Below, piece after piece: positions 21,877-35,100 of a DNA stretch of 64,000 nucleotides. This DNA comes from Xanthoparmelia taractica (lineage: Eukaryota; Ascomycota; Lecanoromycetes; Lecanorales; Parmeliaceae), in NCBI GenBank assembly GCA_033085395.1, contig JANQBS010000029.1:1-64000 (forward strand), written 5' to 3'. The notes beneath the pieces are model-generated. The model searched no databases. It saw nothing but the letters and a program-made list of their open reading frames with translations, and had not been told where the DNA came from. The position numbers and the translations under genes were made by a program. How positions within the stretch are numbered: the first letter of the stretch is position 1; each line of letters begins with the position of its first letter.

Positions 21877-24800
21877 ATGCCTTGGAGTCGCCTCCGGACT
21901 GCCAGATCAGGAGATACCACTCCAGGTCTCCGTCGTCACAGCACCATCGATCCTCTCTCATTCCAAAATCACGATGGGCACAGTTCTCACAACAACGCTT
22001 TACGTCTCGGCTACGATGCGCCCGAGTCTGTCAAAACACCGTCTCCACTTAGGAACTCATTCGAACCGTCAGCCGTCGAGCAAGCTACATCTTCTGCCGA
22101 AAGAGCGCAGAGTCCAACGCTGCTAGACCAGCCACACAAGCGTCAGCGATTTAGTTTGTTGAAGTATCGTCATGCCAGCGATCCTCAGGTTAACCTCCCT
22201 CTATCCTTCTCTAACATCTATAGGCCGGAACGGGCTGATAGATGTGTTGCATATCAGATATCGAAGACAGCCAGAGATCATGAACTCGCACTGGTGCCGC
22301 CTATGCCAGCAGGTAAGTTCATCAACTGGAGAGCGGCCTTTGGTTGAGCCGACAGAAGGTGCTAATCAGCAATTAATTGCAGCTCCCTCCATCGTTACTA
22401 CAGCACCTCGAGACAGTCTGGATGCGACTCGGACAAAGAAGTCAACATTCACGTTACCTCGCCGTCACAAACCATTAGAATTGATCAGGACGACTCCTTC
22501 CAAGCCATCAAAGACCTCTCAGTCTGAAATGGTCTCGACTTCTGGTCAACATACTGAAGACCCTACATTCGCCAATTCAAGCGCAAGAGAGTCCCGCATT
22601 ACCTTCGAAGAGCCAGACAGGTTCAAGGGACTGGCTGCTCCTCCCGCATACGGTGATGATTCCAATTCGTCCTTGGCCTTGCCGGTTTCAAGATTGTCAG
22701 AATCTTCCAGGTCAGAAGGGAGTCTTGGAGACCAGAGGGTCTACGCAACAACAACAACTACAACCCATACGGTGTCAACTACGACAACGTTCTTTCGCCT
22801 TCCGAGGCGTAAGAAGAACAAAGGCCCTCTTTTCCCTTTACCAGTCAGAGTATCAACTACAGAACCATCTCAAAATACCAGCTCCATCCCGCGAGCATCA
22901 ATCGGGGCCTGTACATCAGCATCCCCACGCCGTCTATCTCCTGCCCGTACTCCACCCTCGACTGCTGGACATCGTTCATTCTATCCGGGTCATGATAGCA
23001 ATGGTCTCGCGTCTCCACTACCATCTCCAACTTATGTACGGGACGATATCTCTGGCTTGGACTCAAATCACTCTGGGCTGTCCGGGAGTTCCTCGCCCAT
23101 TCGGGCTGACACAGCGCCCTTTGGCCGCCGAGGCCGGTCCTCGACCAAGGGTTCTATCAGGCAAAATGGGGAGGATGATCCCCTGCCAACGCCTCCTTTG
23201 CCCCCGTCGGGTAGGACGTCGTCCTCCACTACTGGACGAGCAAGTCTCGGAGGGATGTTCAGTTTATCTCGACTCAGACAGAATTCTGAGCCTTTACAGC
23301 TGCGTCAGGGCTCTAGTCATCCTGCTATCCCAGGCACGCCTGTTTCGGCTGGATCAAAGTCTCAATCATTCAGCCTGAGTAGAGAACCTGTTATAGTTCC
23401 TGAGCGCCAAGAGGGGGACACACCGGCAAAGTATCTAATCCGCCTCGAGGAAGCTGTCAGCCGAGGTGTTGTTGCAACGATTCTGTCCCAGTCTAATGAT
23501 GACTTTTTTAAGAACGTACTACGCAGCTACATGCGAGGCTTCAAATTCTTTGGCGATCCTCTTGACATGTCCACTAGAAAATTGTTGATGGAAGTGGAAC
23601 TTCCCAAAGAGACCCAGCAGATCGATCGCGTTCTTCAGGCTTTTGCAAATAGGTACCATGAATGCAATCCGGGAGTCTATGCGTCACCGGGTAAGTTCTA
23701 TGGCTCCCTCCAACCTGTCATCCGCTGATATTTATCATGTACAAGATGAGGCATACTTCATAGCCTTTTCAATCCTTATCCTTCACACGGACGTTTTCAA
23801 CAAAAACAATAAGCACAAGATGCAAAAACACGACTATACCAAGAATGCGAGGGGCCAAGGTGTAGCTGACGAGATTTTGGAATGCTTTTATGACAACATT
23901 TCCTATACGCCCTTTATCCATGTCGAGGACGATGTCGATATCAATGGAGAGCGAATGGTTGCGCGCAAAGCTCGCAAAAGCATCTTCACAAAGCCTAGTA
24001 CAGACTCTTTAGGCAAACCGTCTCGAGAACCCGTTGACCCTTACACCCTTATCTTGGATAACAGACTAGACTCTCTTCGTCCGTCGCTCAAAGACGTTAT
24101 GAACTTAAACGACCATTACACGTATCTTGGAACAGCGCCATCTCTGAACCTTGCCAATTTGAACAAGACTTTCTTCAAGTCCGGGGTCCTGCAAATACTG
24201 TCTTCGAGGTCCCGACCAGAAGCCTTTATGTCGCCGGAAACCATGGCGAATCCTGCAGAAGCCCATCCTGGAGTAGTTGATATCAAAATCACCAAAGTGG
24301 GAATACTTTGGCGCAAGGACATGAAGAAGAAGAAAGCTCGTTCGCCATGGCAAGAGTGGGGTGCAATATTAACAGGAGCTCAGTTATATTTCTTCCGCAA
24401 CACGACTTGGATTAAAAGCTTGATGCATCAGCACGACTCCCACCACAAGCACCGGCTTCCAGGGTCGCCTGTAATTTTCAGGCCCCCGCTCGAACAATTC
24501 AAGCCCGATGTTTTGATGTCCACAGAGGATGCGGTGGCGTTGTTGGATACTACCTACAAAAAGCACAAACATGCCCTGGTTTTTGTTCGACATGGTGGAT
24601 TTGAGGAGACTTTCTTGGCGGATAATGAATCTGAAATGAACGATTGGCTCGCAAAGTTGAATTATGCTTCGGCGTTTCGGACAGCTGGTGTGCGCATGAG
24701 AGGTCTTGTGGGAGGAAGCACTGACGGTCAAAAGACTCGCGCCATGCGTCGTTTGAATTCCGGCAACTCCGCTCAGTCAGCGCATTCTACGCATAGTGAA

Positions 24801-26066
24801 GCGTCAGTCCAAGATGACAAAGCTGGCGCTGAACTTGCATATCAAATTCAAGCTGCGAGACGACAGATAATGGCCCAAAAGATTGCAGAAGCAGACGCCA
24901 AGCTGAACGAGGCTGCGAAGCAGCTGGATATACAGTTACGGAATGCTAGGCACCTACAGATCCTAGCCCCCATCCAGAATAGAACGAGGGAACAAGTTGT
25001 ACTCGCTGCTGGTGGAATGGCTGCGAAGATTAAGTGGATGCGAATGGAGTATTGGCGTACACGATGTCACAGAGATATCCTGGCTATGGACCTTGAAGAA
25101 GACATCAAGTCGAGCATGGACCGTCGGTCAGGGAATGACAGTGTAACAGGCTCGATACTGCCGGTACCCTCGCTGGTAGGACCAATTCCCGAAGGCGACC
25201 AGACGACTGCCCGAGCAACTCCACAATCGGATTCTGCAGTGCGGCCTGTCACCCAGCCATTGCCACCAAAACCTTTCAACATGGATGATGTCTTTGAGTC
25301 AATACGACCTTCACCTCTGGGTAGCAATCACAAATCAAAAGGCTCTTGGGAATTACCGCCGTTATCTTTTCAGCCAGCGAAGTCTTCTGTCATGTCTGAA
25401 TCTAGCGTTGCTACAGCTCAGCCGTCTCGGCAGCCCCTGAAACCTCGGCCATCTTCGCGCAGCGCAAGTGACCCAGCTAAAGCAATGGACCCCAGTGATT
25501 TAAGTACAAAGCTAGTTACGCCCACTCAAAGTATATATGAGAACGAGCAAGAAGCGACGCAAGAGGCTGGGCTTGTTGACCCAGAAAATCCCTCCGCTGC
25601 CAAAGCGAAGCGCCCAGATACATCCGACGGAGACACGACTGGGGAGAAATCAAAACCCTCGGACACTGACTATAATGAAGGAAGGTCTAAGGTTCGGCGA
25701 AGCCTACATCGTACCCTTCGCGATTCTCACCCTCCCAGCCATCATCGGAGCAAGAAAGGCAAAGATTCCGCCGGAAGTGCCGTCCTTACCGAAGACAACT
25801 CTTCTTTGACGGAAAGCGAAGGCTTAGCTCGCGGAACGGGGAGCTTCACTGTGCACGGAAAGAAGGCCTCAGTGATCACTTTTGGTTCGGAGTTGCAGAA
25901 CATGTCCCCAGAAGAGCGTCTGAGGCTGCGAAAGCAAATGCAAAACGATGAGTCGAAGCTTTCTATCCCAGGAGGCATCGAAGACGATGATCATGCGGCC
26001 AAATCTACGTTCGATCCTACTGTGAGACGTGCTTCTGTCAGTGGTAGCACCACCATTACCACATGA
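21877..26066 (+). CDS. Sec7-domain Arf guanine nucleotide exchange factor with PH domain (Syt1-like)
   Basis: Exons 21877-22188, 22258-22312, 22383-23690 and 23746-26066 give 1331 aa. The long N-terminus is Ser/Pro-rich. The Sec7 domain spans about residues 470-680 (YLIRLEEAVSRGVVATIL, MEVELPKETQQIDRVLQAFA, DEAYFIAFSILILHTDVFNK). A PH domain follows at about 740-880 (KVGILWRKDMKKKKARSPWQ), then a coiled coil near 920-1010 and a disordered tail. The protein should activate Arf GTPases at Golgi or endosomal membranes. The exon join HASDPQ/ISKTARDHE and the A-SP/DEAYFIA join confirm two introns. After the TGA at 26064 the same frame stays open for 28 sense codons (see findings). Confidence 0.9.
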
Positions 26067-26510
26067 AGTGCCCCCTTCGAAGAGAGAATACAAGAGCTAG
26101 CGCAGACCGCAGAGTCCACTAACGAGATATCTGAAGCTATCAAGAAAACTTAATAAACCTTCTCAAGCCTAACACTCTGTCGTCCTTTGCATTCACAGCT
26201 TTTAGCGCCGTTAAAGGTCTTCTACCAATTCTGAAGATATAGACAGGGGTCTGGCCTCACTGGCAGGCGTCATTTGCTTAGAGTTCCTTTACCGCTGCTT
26301 CTAATGGTCGCATCATTCGCTGGACGAATATTGCAGAATGCATAGTGACGGTGACGGCCTGGGATGTATTTTGATATAGGACGACGGACAACAGTCGGGA
26401 GATGATAAGATTCCAGGCAGAGCGACTGTCGACATAGACCGAATCCACATAAGGCACATCGTTCCACACTTCTCTCGTTACAATCGCTTGTGACAAGTAC
26501 TATCTGTCGA
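26067..26510. other. Convergent 3' region
   Basis: Between the Sec7 gene (plus) and CEM1 (minus). The first 87 nt continue the Sec7 reading frame after the stop; the rest shows nothing recognisable. Confidence 0.5.
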
Positions 26511-28076
26511 CTACCTTCCGTTATACATTCGAAAGCACAAACTCGCATTGGTTCCACCGAACCCAAAACTATTCGAGAGCGCCACATCTACTTTCCTCTT
26601 TTGCGCCTTCAGAGCCACGTAATTGCATTTGAACTCCGATACTGCTAAATCTGTCAAGTTCAATGTCGGAGGTAAGATCCCGTCTCTAATTGCCAAAACG
26701 GAGAACAATGCTTCCACCGCCCCTGCAGCCCCCAGGAGATGTCCCACAGCACCTTTCGTACTACTGACGTTGATCTCCTCTGCATGTGTTTTGCCGTTCT
26801 CTCCCAACATCAGTGCTTTGATTGCCCGGTTCTCTGCAAGGTCACCCAAGGGAGTAGAAGTAGCGTGCGCGTTTATGTAATCGACACTGGCAGGCGGTAG
26901 AGATGCATTCTTGAGCGCCAGACGCATAGCACGAAAGGCACCATTGCCGTCCCGGGGCGGGGCGGTCATGTGATGCGCGTCAGAGGAGGTGCCATAACCG
27001 GCAACTTCGGCGTAGATGTGGGCACCACGAGCAAGTGCGTGAGAAAGAGACTCAAGGACGAGTACACCAGCTCCTTCGCCGATGACGAAACCATCCCGAG
27101 CTGCATCGAATGGGCGAGAGGCCTGTTCAGGGGCATGATTGAACGAAGTGGTTAAAGATCGGGAGCGTTCGAACCCAACGAAGGCAAGAGGGTGGATGCA
27201 GGATTCGGAGCCACCAGCTATCATTACGTCTGCGTCGCCAAAGGCAATGAAGCGTGATGCGTCACCTATAGAGTGAGCGCCGGTCGTGCAGGCAGTTGTT
27301 GCGGCGTGGGAAGGGCCCTGAGATGTGATCAGATAAAGTGGCACTGGTGCTCCTCAGAGGGTGCCGACCTTGAAGCCAAATTTCATGGCTATGTGGCCAG
27401 CCGCTAAATTGGTGAGCAGCTTGGGTACGAACAAAGGAGAGACTTTTTTCGGGCCCTAGGTGCTGTCAGGCCCTTTACTGCAGAATGATAGTTTTGTAGA
27501 ACTCACGCCTTGGTAGAGATGGACCGAGGTCTGATATTGCACCTCCAGGCTTCCGATACCAGAGCCTAGACATACGCCCTGATACATAGCTGAGCTGAAC
27601 CATCGCATCTAACAATGAGAGAATCGTGGCTTACTGTCATTTCACGTTGGTGATCGGTTTTTGGGCGCCACCCCGCATCCTCAAGAGCCTCGCCTGAGGC
27701 CAGCATAGCGTACTGCATGAATGTTGACATTCTTCGCTGCTCCTAAAGGCTGTCAACGCCGTACTCTTTCTAGCCGATGTAGTTATGTATGGTCACAGGT
27801 GGCGCACATCACCGCTCAACCACTCTCCTGCAGTCCAGGCGCCATGCTCCTTCTTTCCCCGTGGAACAAGACCAGCGACTTGGCATTGCTGCTGCGCATG
27901 GGTATCAATTCTGCCAGCAAGTGAAACAATGCCGCATTGACTGTCGAGCAGTCTTGCCCAGGAGCGCTGCGCACCTAAGTCATTCAGACTGCATTGTTGT
28001 GTAATAAATCTTGGGTCCACTCACCCAAGCCTAAAGGTGTCACTGCTCCCAACCCTGTGACGACGACTCTTTGCAT
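26511..28076 (-). CDS. CEM1: Mitochondrial 3-oxoacyl-[acyl-carrier-protein] synthase (beta-ketoacyl synthase, KAS II type)
   Basis: Six exons (28025-28076, 27808-27974, 27635-27742, 27507-27578, 27369-27455, 26511-27317), all in phase, encode 430 aa (yeast Cem1 442). The start MQRVVVTGLGAVTPLGLGAQ is the beta-ketoacyl synthase N-terminus. The catalytic triad is complete: Cys about 172 (TTACTTGAHS), His about 313 (NAHATSTPLGD) and His about 355 (GAVGHLLGAAGA); GGTNASL lies near the end. It condenses malonyl-ACP with acyl-ACP in mitochondrial type II fatty-acid synthesis, the source of lipoate precursor. No clear targeting presequence precedes the catalytic domain. The gene is intron-dense and divergent from mL46. 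Confidence 0.93.
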
Positions 28077-28302
28077 TTCATCTTTTCCTCCCCTTCCGTG
28101 CTGCTTTGATGCTTTTCACCTCACCGCGCATCTGTACAATAATTTGAAGGCTTCTAGGTATCGGTAATGCGACGAAAGTTTCAAAGTTTTAGATTTGGTG
28201 CATTTGATGCGTTGACCAAACAGAGTTTAACTGACGAGGTTTCATACTGGACTAAGGTAATTTAATCCGTTTACTGAAAGTTTCCTCTTGAACTGCTTCT
28301 TA

Positions 28303-28336
<34 letters not shown>

Positions 28337-28348
28337 CAACTCAATCTC
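28077..28348. promoter_or_regulatory. Shared divergent promoter of CEM1 and mL46
   Basis: 272 bp between two ATGs pointing away from each other, both genes encoding mitochondrial proteins. Includes a tetranucleotide array (AATC)n at about 28304-28336 in the mL46 leader. Confidence 0.55.
28304..28336. repeat. (AATC)n microsatellite
   Basis: About eight perfect tandem copies of a four-base unit, directly upstream of the mL46 start codon. Confidence 0.9.
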
Positions 28349-29534
28349 ATGACTCGCCGTCATACTACATTTCAGCAATTGGCCTTGCAGTCAAGTATGT
28401 AGTAGCCATCATTCCCCATAGACTTCACCACTCTTTCTATCTATCTCTCTCTCTCTCTGTATTCCGCACGCTAACCAGCCTAGTACCTTCTGCACCGATT
28501 TGCCGTACGTGTCTGCATCAAATCCGCTTGGCCTCCAGGGCTGCCGCCGCTGTTGAGACGGCTCCCACTGAACCTTCCCCTACTCATCATGCACCACCAC
28601 CTCTCACAGCATCCCAGTCTCATTCCATCATCTATAAATTGAAAGCCTCTGTCATTCTTTCTCGCCCGCCTCTTCTGACCCGCGATCTCACCCCCTTTGA
28701 GAAATCCAACTTCCTCTACCAACGTCGCCTGAACGAACGTCTCGCGTTGCCCTTCACTCGCTACTTCTACTATCAGCGTGGCACGCCAGCAGACATCGAA
28801 TGGAAGCGCAAGATAAAGGAGCGGAAAACGCCGGCCCGGGACATTGGTGTGTACAATGCTTATGGGGAAGAAGGCTGGAACGATGAATTGCTGGTGGGGG
28901 ACAGGGTGAGCGAGCCTAAGGAGCAAGTGGAGAGGCTCTTGAGGGATGCCGAGGTCGAGGTCAAGCAACGAGATATCGAGGGAGAAGGAGAGGTGGTGAA
29001 GAAGGAGCAGGTGGAGAAGCCGATGCCGAGGGTCACAGAGGCGGATAAAGGCGGTGATATGAAGAGTCTGAATAGAGCTCTGCAGAAGACGTTGTATCTG
29101 GTGGTCAAGAGTGGGAGAGGACAATGGGGGTTTCCTTCCGCTGAGTTGGCGGGACAGGAGAGCTTACACACGGTAAGTCGACATCACTCTGCAGCTGCCA
29201 GAGCTTGGAGTGCTAATGCGACTTGTTATAGAGTGCAGAGAGGATTATTGTCCAGACCGGCGGTTTGAACATGAATACTTGGGTCGTGGGAAACATACCA
29301 ATCGGCCATCAGGTATACAATTATAGTCAAGGCAGTGTCAACGAGGAGAAAGGGTCAGTGCTTCGGGGAGAGAAAATTTTCTTTATGAAAGCCCGAATCT
29401 TGGCCGGGCAAGCGAACCTCAAGGACAATAAGTTTGGGCTTGAAGACTTCCAATGGCTGGCGAGGGAGGAGATACAGATGGCGTTTGATTCGCGGAATTG
29501 GAATGCCGTTAAGAATCTTTTACCTCAAAGGTGA
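28349..29534 (+). CDS. Mitochondrial large-subunit ribosomal protein mL46 (yeast Mrpl17 family)
   Basis: Exons 28349-28394, 28484-29172 and 29232-29534 give 345 aa. The long second exon has no usable ATG near its 5' end; the model therefore uses a 15-codon first exon (MTRRHTTFQQLALQS) and an intron with donor GTATGT and branch CTAAC (28395-28483). The core is recognisable: LLTRDLTPFEKSNFLYQRR, RYFYYQRGTPADIEWKRK, GQWGFPSAEL and the C-terminal FFMKARILAGQANL. It is a structural protein of the mitochondrial 54S subunit. The N-terminus is Ser/Thr/Arg-rich, as a targeting peptide should be. The first exon is the least certain part. Confidence 0.88.
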
Positions 29535-29747
29535 GGCAGAGAAAACATGTATTGTATTTGTCCCATAGTGTGCATTGCACGGCGAGAACTGACTGACTTG
29601 GCCTCTGCTCTGCCCCTATAGCACAGCCGCAACTCACGCGGGACATCTCGCTATCAGTTTCCGTTTTCTAATGTCTCTCTAGATCTTATCACCACTGCTA
29701 GCCGGGACTGTGGGCCATGGTAGTAACTACTGGACATACGATGCACC

Positions 29748-31688
29748 TCAGCTTCGAAAACATTCGGATTGCCTACGACCTTCGTTGGCAGTGGTCGGAG
29801 TATCTCTGTCTCTTTGTGAAACGTCAAGGTCCAGTCTTACCTCTTTAACCTTAGGTAGGGTACCATGTCCGTTATCATTCTGCAATTCCTGAGGCTGCAT
29901 ATGTCTCTCTCTTTTACGGTCTATTCTCCTGCGCCAGGGTCTATACAACAGCGCACTCAACCCTCCGAAAAAGACAAAGGAGCCGCAGATAGCACCACCT
30001 ACGGCTTTATGTCAGCTCTGTTCGACGCTAGATGGCAAGTCTGGAGCGTTACCAATGATATCGTAGTGATCTCCTGCCACTGCAACTCCGCTCTGGGAAT
30101 CGGCGTTAACATTACCGGTGCGTAATCGGAATAAGGTGAAGTGCCCACCCAGAATCTACCAGAGGGCTGAGCAACCTTCAGGATCTGAATTTAACGTTTC
30201 CGAGTCAGCATGCTCGCTCAAGAAATATTTTCGAGCTATGAGATAGATTCGAGAAGTAGAAAACCTTAAGACATATCTCCAGGCTCAAGATTAAGTTTGG
30301 ATGAGGAAGTCGTGCTCCAAAAACACGTACGAGAGTCAGCATTTGAACTAATCCTATAACCATCGCTACTGTAACAGTGATGATGGTGAGTACAATCGAA
30401 TAATACAGTATGGCGATCTGGTCCTTTGCAAAAGCCGTAGAGGTGTACAAAGCCATCATCAAGGCGCCATCGACAGTATCGAGTAAGCACATCCCAACTG
30501 CATCCGGTAAGCCAACGACTTACGACGAATAGTTTCAGTTAGGGCCCATACCCGTGAACAGCACCGGGAATATCAAAATGAGCCATATGCTTGTGCCTTT
30601 CGCCCCTTGGATAGATGCAATACCTAAGAGTGCGACCTCTGAGGAGGTATCGAAACCAAGGCCGAACATTACACCCAAGGGGTACCTAACAATAGAACCC
30701 TTCTTATTAGCTTTGCGTGACCCTGCACTGTGTGCTGAAAGATTGATCTTGAGTGGGACTACACATTTTCCACGGACTGGAACCGCTAGTCAGCCAGATC
30801 TCGACTGAGGGAGGGTACGTAAGGCTCTTTCCCACCGATCGATAAGCTTGAACATTTTTTGGAAGAGATAGAAAAGGCATCCGGCCCCTTTGATCTCAAA
30901 ACTTTGCTCCTCGCCAGGCGCTGAAACGACCAATTTTCTCATTAGTATTATAAGTTTAAATAGAATATATATATTCATGATTCCAAGCAGAATGAGAAAG
31001 CCGGCGGAGATAGATGTCCCAATGATGCCACCAATCTTATTGAACACCCCGAATTTGGAGCTGATAGCAGAGGCCGTGGCGGCGACTACTACGGAAGTGG
31101 TGATGACAACTCTAATGGAAGAAGACAAGGTCAGAGAGCCATGTCAATAAGGCAGACGGATCTTGCAATATGTGAAAAGTAGAAATGACGAACGTTGAAT
31201 GACCAAGAGAGAAGAAAGTTCCAACAGTAACCGGACGTTGGCCTGATGCTATGAGCCGACGAGTCATCAGATCGATCGCCTGACTCGTCAGTGGGATTAT
31301 TTGTGTGCTTGCCAGCTAGCATCAAGTACACATACGGAAATGTGGTCTGCGTCGAGAGCATGGCGGAGACCGAGAGTGTAACTTAGCACAGCCGTGGAGA
31401 TGAGAGCTCTATGCAAGATGGACTTAGTACCCCTTCCCCCTCGGTTTCTTCGAGGATACCGTACACATGAAAGTGCTACGTTTGCATCAGCGGAGATGCT
31501 TAGAGAAAGAGGTATCGAAGCAGCCAGACAAGAAGGATACCGACTGCCACCCAAACAATAGCATTTACGAACACCAGTGCAATTATGATCGCAACAGCCG
31601 GAACTGGCAACTTTCGTACTCCTGGTATCCGTTTATGACAGTCAATGACCCGGCTGTTGACAGCGTTCTTCAGCTCAAGCAGCCCCAT
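29748..31688 (-). CDS. High-affinity nickel/cobalt transporter (NiCoT family)
   Basis: Ten exons keep the frame: 31530-31688, 31336-31422, 31194-31279, 30836-31111, 30765-30776, 30552-30685, 30331-30497, 30149-30175, 30053-30092, 29748-29998; total 412 aa. The NiCoT signatures are all present: HALDADHIS (metal-binding HX4DH), FFSLGHST, LGFDTSSE and CLLDTVDGALM, spread over about eight membrane helices. It should import Ni2+ or Co2+ at the plasma membrane, feeding urease. Exon 5 is only 12 nt and exon 8 only 27 nt. Compared with the usual fungal NiCoT, the hydrophilic loop after CLLDTVDGALMMALY is very short. The first intron (donor GTCTGG) is the weakest junction, and the 155-nt intron 30176-30330 may contain more. 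Confidence 0.82.
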
Positions 31689-32111
31689 TTCGACTGATTC
31701 AAGCGACTTGATATGAGGATTTTGTATGATATTAGAATAGGCTTTGAAATCAGACACTCCTGGGTGTTTACTACAACACGCAATCAGAACTATACGGGTT
31801 TATGTGAAGACGCATCAAGGGCGACATGGAGGAAAGAAGGAAAGAAGACGTCAGAAGTCGTATCGGCACTTTGCCTTTTGATAAGCCGGCGTCCCACATA
31901 CGCGTGAACCTTCAGTCAAGGCCAAGGACAATGCTTCAAATGCTTGACTGGACATCCGAATCATACTACATATCACTCCTTCCAAAATGCCTGATATACA
32001 GCAGATGGCAAACACTTGCCCTCCCCCAGCGCCGGTATAATACAAGGTTGCTGCTTCTCCCAACATCTGGACCTAACAAAACGCCGTAGTCTCCCTTCTG
32101 GACACCTAACC
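31689..32111. other. Tandem intergenic region
   Basis: Between the end of Drs2 and the start of the NiCoT gene, both on the minus strand. No recognisable gene. Confidence 0.45.
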
Positions 32112-35100
32112 TCATTTCCTCCGTGATCTACCCCTCTCCATTCCTGGCCTTGAGCTTGCCATTTCGCCGTACCTCCCTCGCTCCCTGGTCGTATCGTAGG
32201 CCTGCAGCACCCGATTTTGACTCTCGTCCGCCTGACTGAAGGCATAGCCCCTTTGCTTGCGCATCCGCTGTACTTGTCGTACCTTCCTGATCGCCTTCTG
32301 AAATTGCTCCATTCTGGGTCTGTAGTCCTGGATGTTGTACTTCTGGATTTCTTGCACGTGATGGTAGGTTTGGGGCCGGTACATGCGTTTTGCGTACTTC
32401 CACGCAAAGTCCCGGAGCAGGCAGATCACGGGTAGCACCACCGCCATCAGGTAGAAGACAGGAGAAGTGAAGAGTCGAGGGATTACACCATCGTATTCCG
32501 TGGAAAAGCCGAGTTTGGGGGCGACCGTTGCGTAGACAGCGATAAATGCCAACCAAATGACCATGCTCCCCGGGATGGCGAGGAAGGTATATTTCGTCCA
32601 GATATTCGTAATCAGTGCTGCTTTGCCTAGGACAGTCGCTAGGACTGCCGTGTATAAAGCGGTTCCCCAAACCCAATGGCCGGCTATTTTTCCGTCGCTT
32701 TGGGGAAGATCCCAGAACCAGATGAGCTCAGATACGAAGTACGCGAGAAGAGAATGGTAGAAGCCGTTGAGGATCCAGGACCAGAAAGAGTGCATCTTGA
32801 AGAAGACACCTTTCTGCCCTAGCTGGTATAGTTGCGGGTAGCGGTCGAGCAGGCGAGCCGAAATGAATTGGTCAAAAATCCCAATTACAATGGGTGGGAA
32901 GACGGTGAAGAATACGTTGTAGAAGGACAAGGTCCAAGACTCGAAGATAACTTCACCAGAAAAGGCATTTTGGAACGAATACTGCATTCAAGTGGTCAGC
33001 CAGACATTCGTGTCAACCAAACAGGATATAGGTACCCAAAATTGTGTCATATACAATGCAATGTTCTTGTAGAAGGAGTAGAGAATCAGTTTCGAGATTC
33101 GTTGATAGCTCCAAGCCCCGTGTACCAGCAAGAGTTTTCTAAGATATCGGAATTGGCCGATAGCTACATCGGCGCTCCGCGCTGCCTGAAGACCTTCGAC
33201 GCCGCTTATACCTACTCCGACATGTGCTGCTTGAATCATGGAGACATCATTGGCGCCGTCCCCTATCGCTAGTAAGATTGCCTTGAGGTTCCTTTTGACA
33301 AGCTTTACAACCAATGCTTTCTGCAAAGGCGAAACTCGACTGATTATAACGTCAGCACTGATTGGAATGTCCAAGATAAATGACACTTACCAGCAAATGA
33401 CAGCCTTGCACATGACCGCAAGCTCAAGAAACATTTTCTCTGTATCTTTTTCCAAAGCGAAAGTCAGGGATTTCCCATCAATGACTAGAGCCAGTGTCTC
33501 TAGCTCGGCACCTCCAGTTGACTGATTTCTTATAGCAATGAGCTTATTCTCTATGTTAGTTCTCGTAGCCGGCGCATTGTCCTCATTGACGATCAACAGT
33601 GTCATGTCTTCACTGATGAGTTTACAGCTCATGCCAATGTTAATGGCAGTCTCTTGTCGATCACCCGTGAGAACCCAGATCTTAATGCCTGCCTCTTGAA
33701 GAGTATGGATGGTATCTGGTACACCGTCTTGAAGCTTGTCTTCGATGGCAGTGGCACCAAGCAAAAAGAAGTCATGCTCAATGATTTCTGCTGCTTTGTC
33801 AAGCTCCTCACCACGGCTCCCACTAACGGTCGAATTCGCCTTGTCAAATATCTGCAGCCATTGCTGCAGCTCTTCCTCGGGTATTTCGCGCATTGCTAGG
33901 CACAATGTTCGCAACCCTTCTGTGGCGTATTCTTCCAGATGCTGCAAGGTTGTCTCAACTATTGGATTGTTCTTGCCAAGTCGCTCCAAAATGACGGTAT
34001 CAGCCCCCTTACAGTAGCAGCGCACTTTGCCATCGGGGCATCTGAATATTGTCGACATGCGTTTCCGTGTAGAATTGAATTCTAGAACAGCCAGTAGCTC
34101 ATACTCATGCTCCTCGCCTTCTACTGAAATTGTCACAGAGCGGGGCCTTCGAGCTGTGAACTGATAGCCCAGCGTCACCGCACCTTCAACAAGAGCACCC
34201 TCATCTGGTGAAGCCGCCTGATATCTGATCTCGCCTGGTTTTTCGTCCCTTTTCTCTGGGATAACCGTGTGGCAAGTTGATAAGAGCGCCAAGAAATGAT
34301 GAATAGCGGTTCGGCTGGCGTGTGTTGTCCTATTCTCGGCTAATTTCTTGAAATCGAAGATGCCCACAGGATTCTGCTCGGTGGCTCGTCTATCCTCAGG
34401 TACCTCATCCGCATACTGTATGCCTCCTATCGAGCATTGCCTAAATTCCATCATGTTGCAGGTGAGGGTGCCCGTCTTGTCCGAAAAAATATACTCAATT
34501 TGGCCCAGTTCTTCCACCAGGGACGACGTCCGACATATTGCGGGCGTATCCGTTCGGTCGAAGTAGATATCAAGATCTGAGTTGATCAGATGTGCTTGCC
34601 AATACTTAACGATCTCTATCGTTACAAATAATGATATTGGCACGAGGTTGGAGTAAAGAACCCAGTAGGTAAAGATGTCCGAGAAGAATTGTTTCGCAAG
34701 ACCGGTGTCTTCAATGTATAGATATGCAAGCTTGCTGGTTGCCGTAGCTCGGACGATGAGATCGCCAACAGAGCTTATAATGCTTAATGCTACGAGAATT
34801 GCAACCAGCATGATGATCTGCAGGTTCACCAGTTTTTCCACGTGGGTCCTTTTAATGGGCGTAGCGGTAGCATTTCGCATAAGCTTCGTCTCATGGCCAG
34901 TAAAGACAACAATACCATGGATCCAAGGAGTGTTACGGAGGGTCGCCCCTCTGAGGAGCAATTGGTCTGGTGCCAGGGGCAACTCCTTCTCGCCGCCACC
35001 GGCCGTCATCGTAAGAGTCGCTTCATACGTGTACAGACTGCTATTCGGCTGTTCTGAACGGACCCTGCCAGACAACCGACTGAGCTCGTTTGGGCTCACA

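Noticed and set aside
28480..29124. 214-codon minus-strand frame across mL46
   Set aside because: A shadow of the mL46 coding exon; the plus-strand product matches a known family.
31851..32066. 71-codon minus frame upstream of the NiCoT gene as an extra exon
   Set aside because: Could not be joined in phase to the NiCoT start, and the family needs no extra N-terminal sequence.
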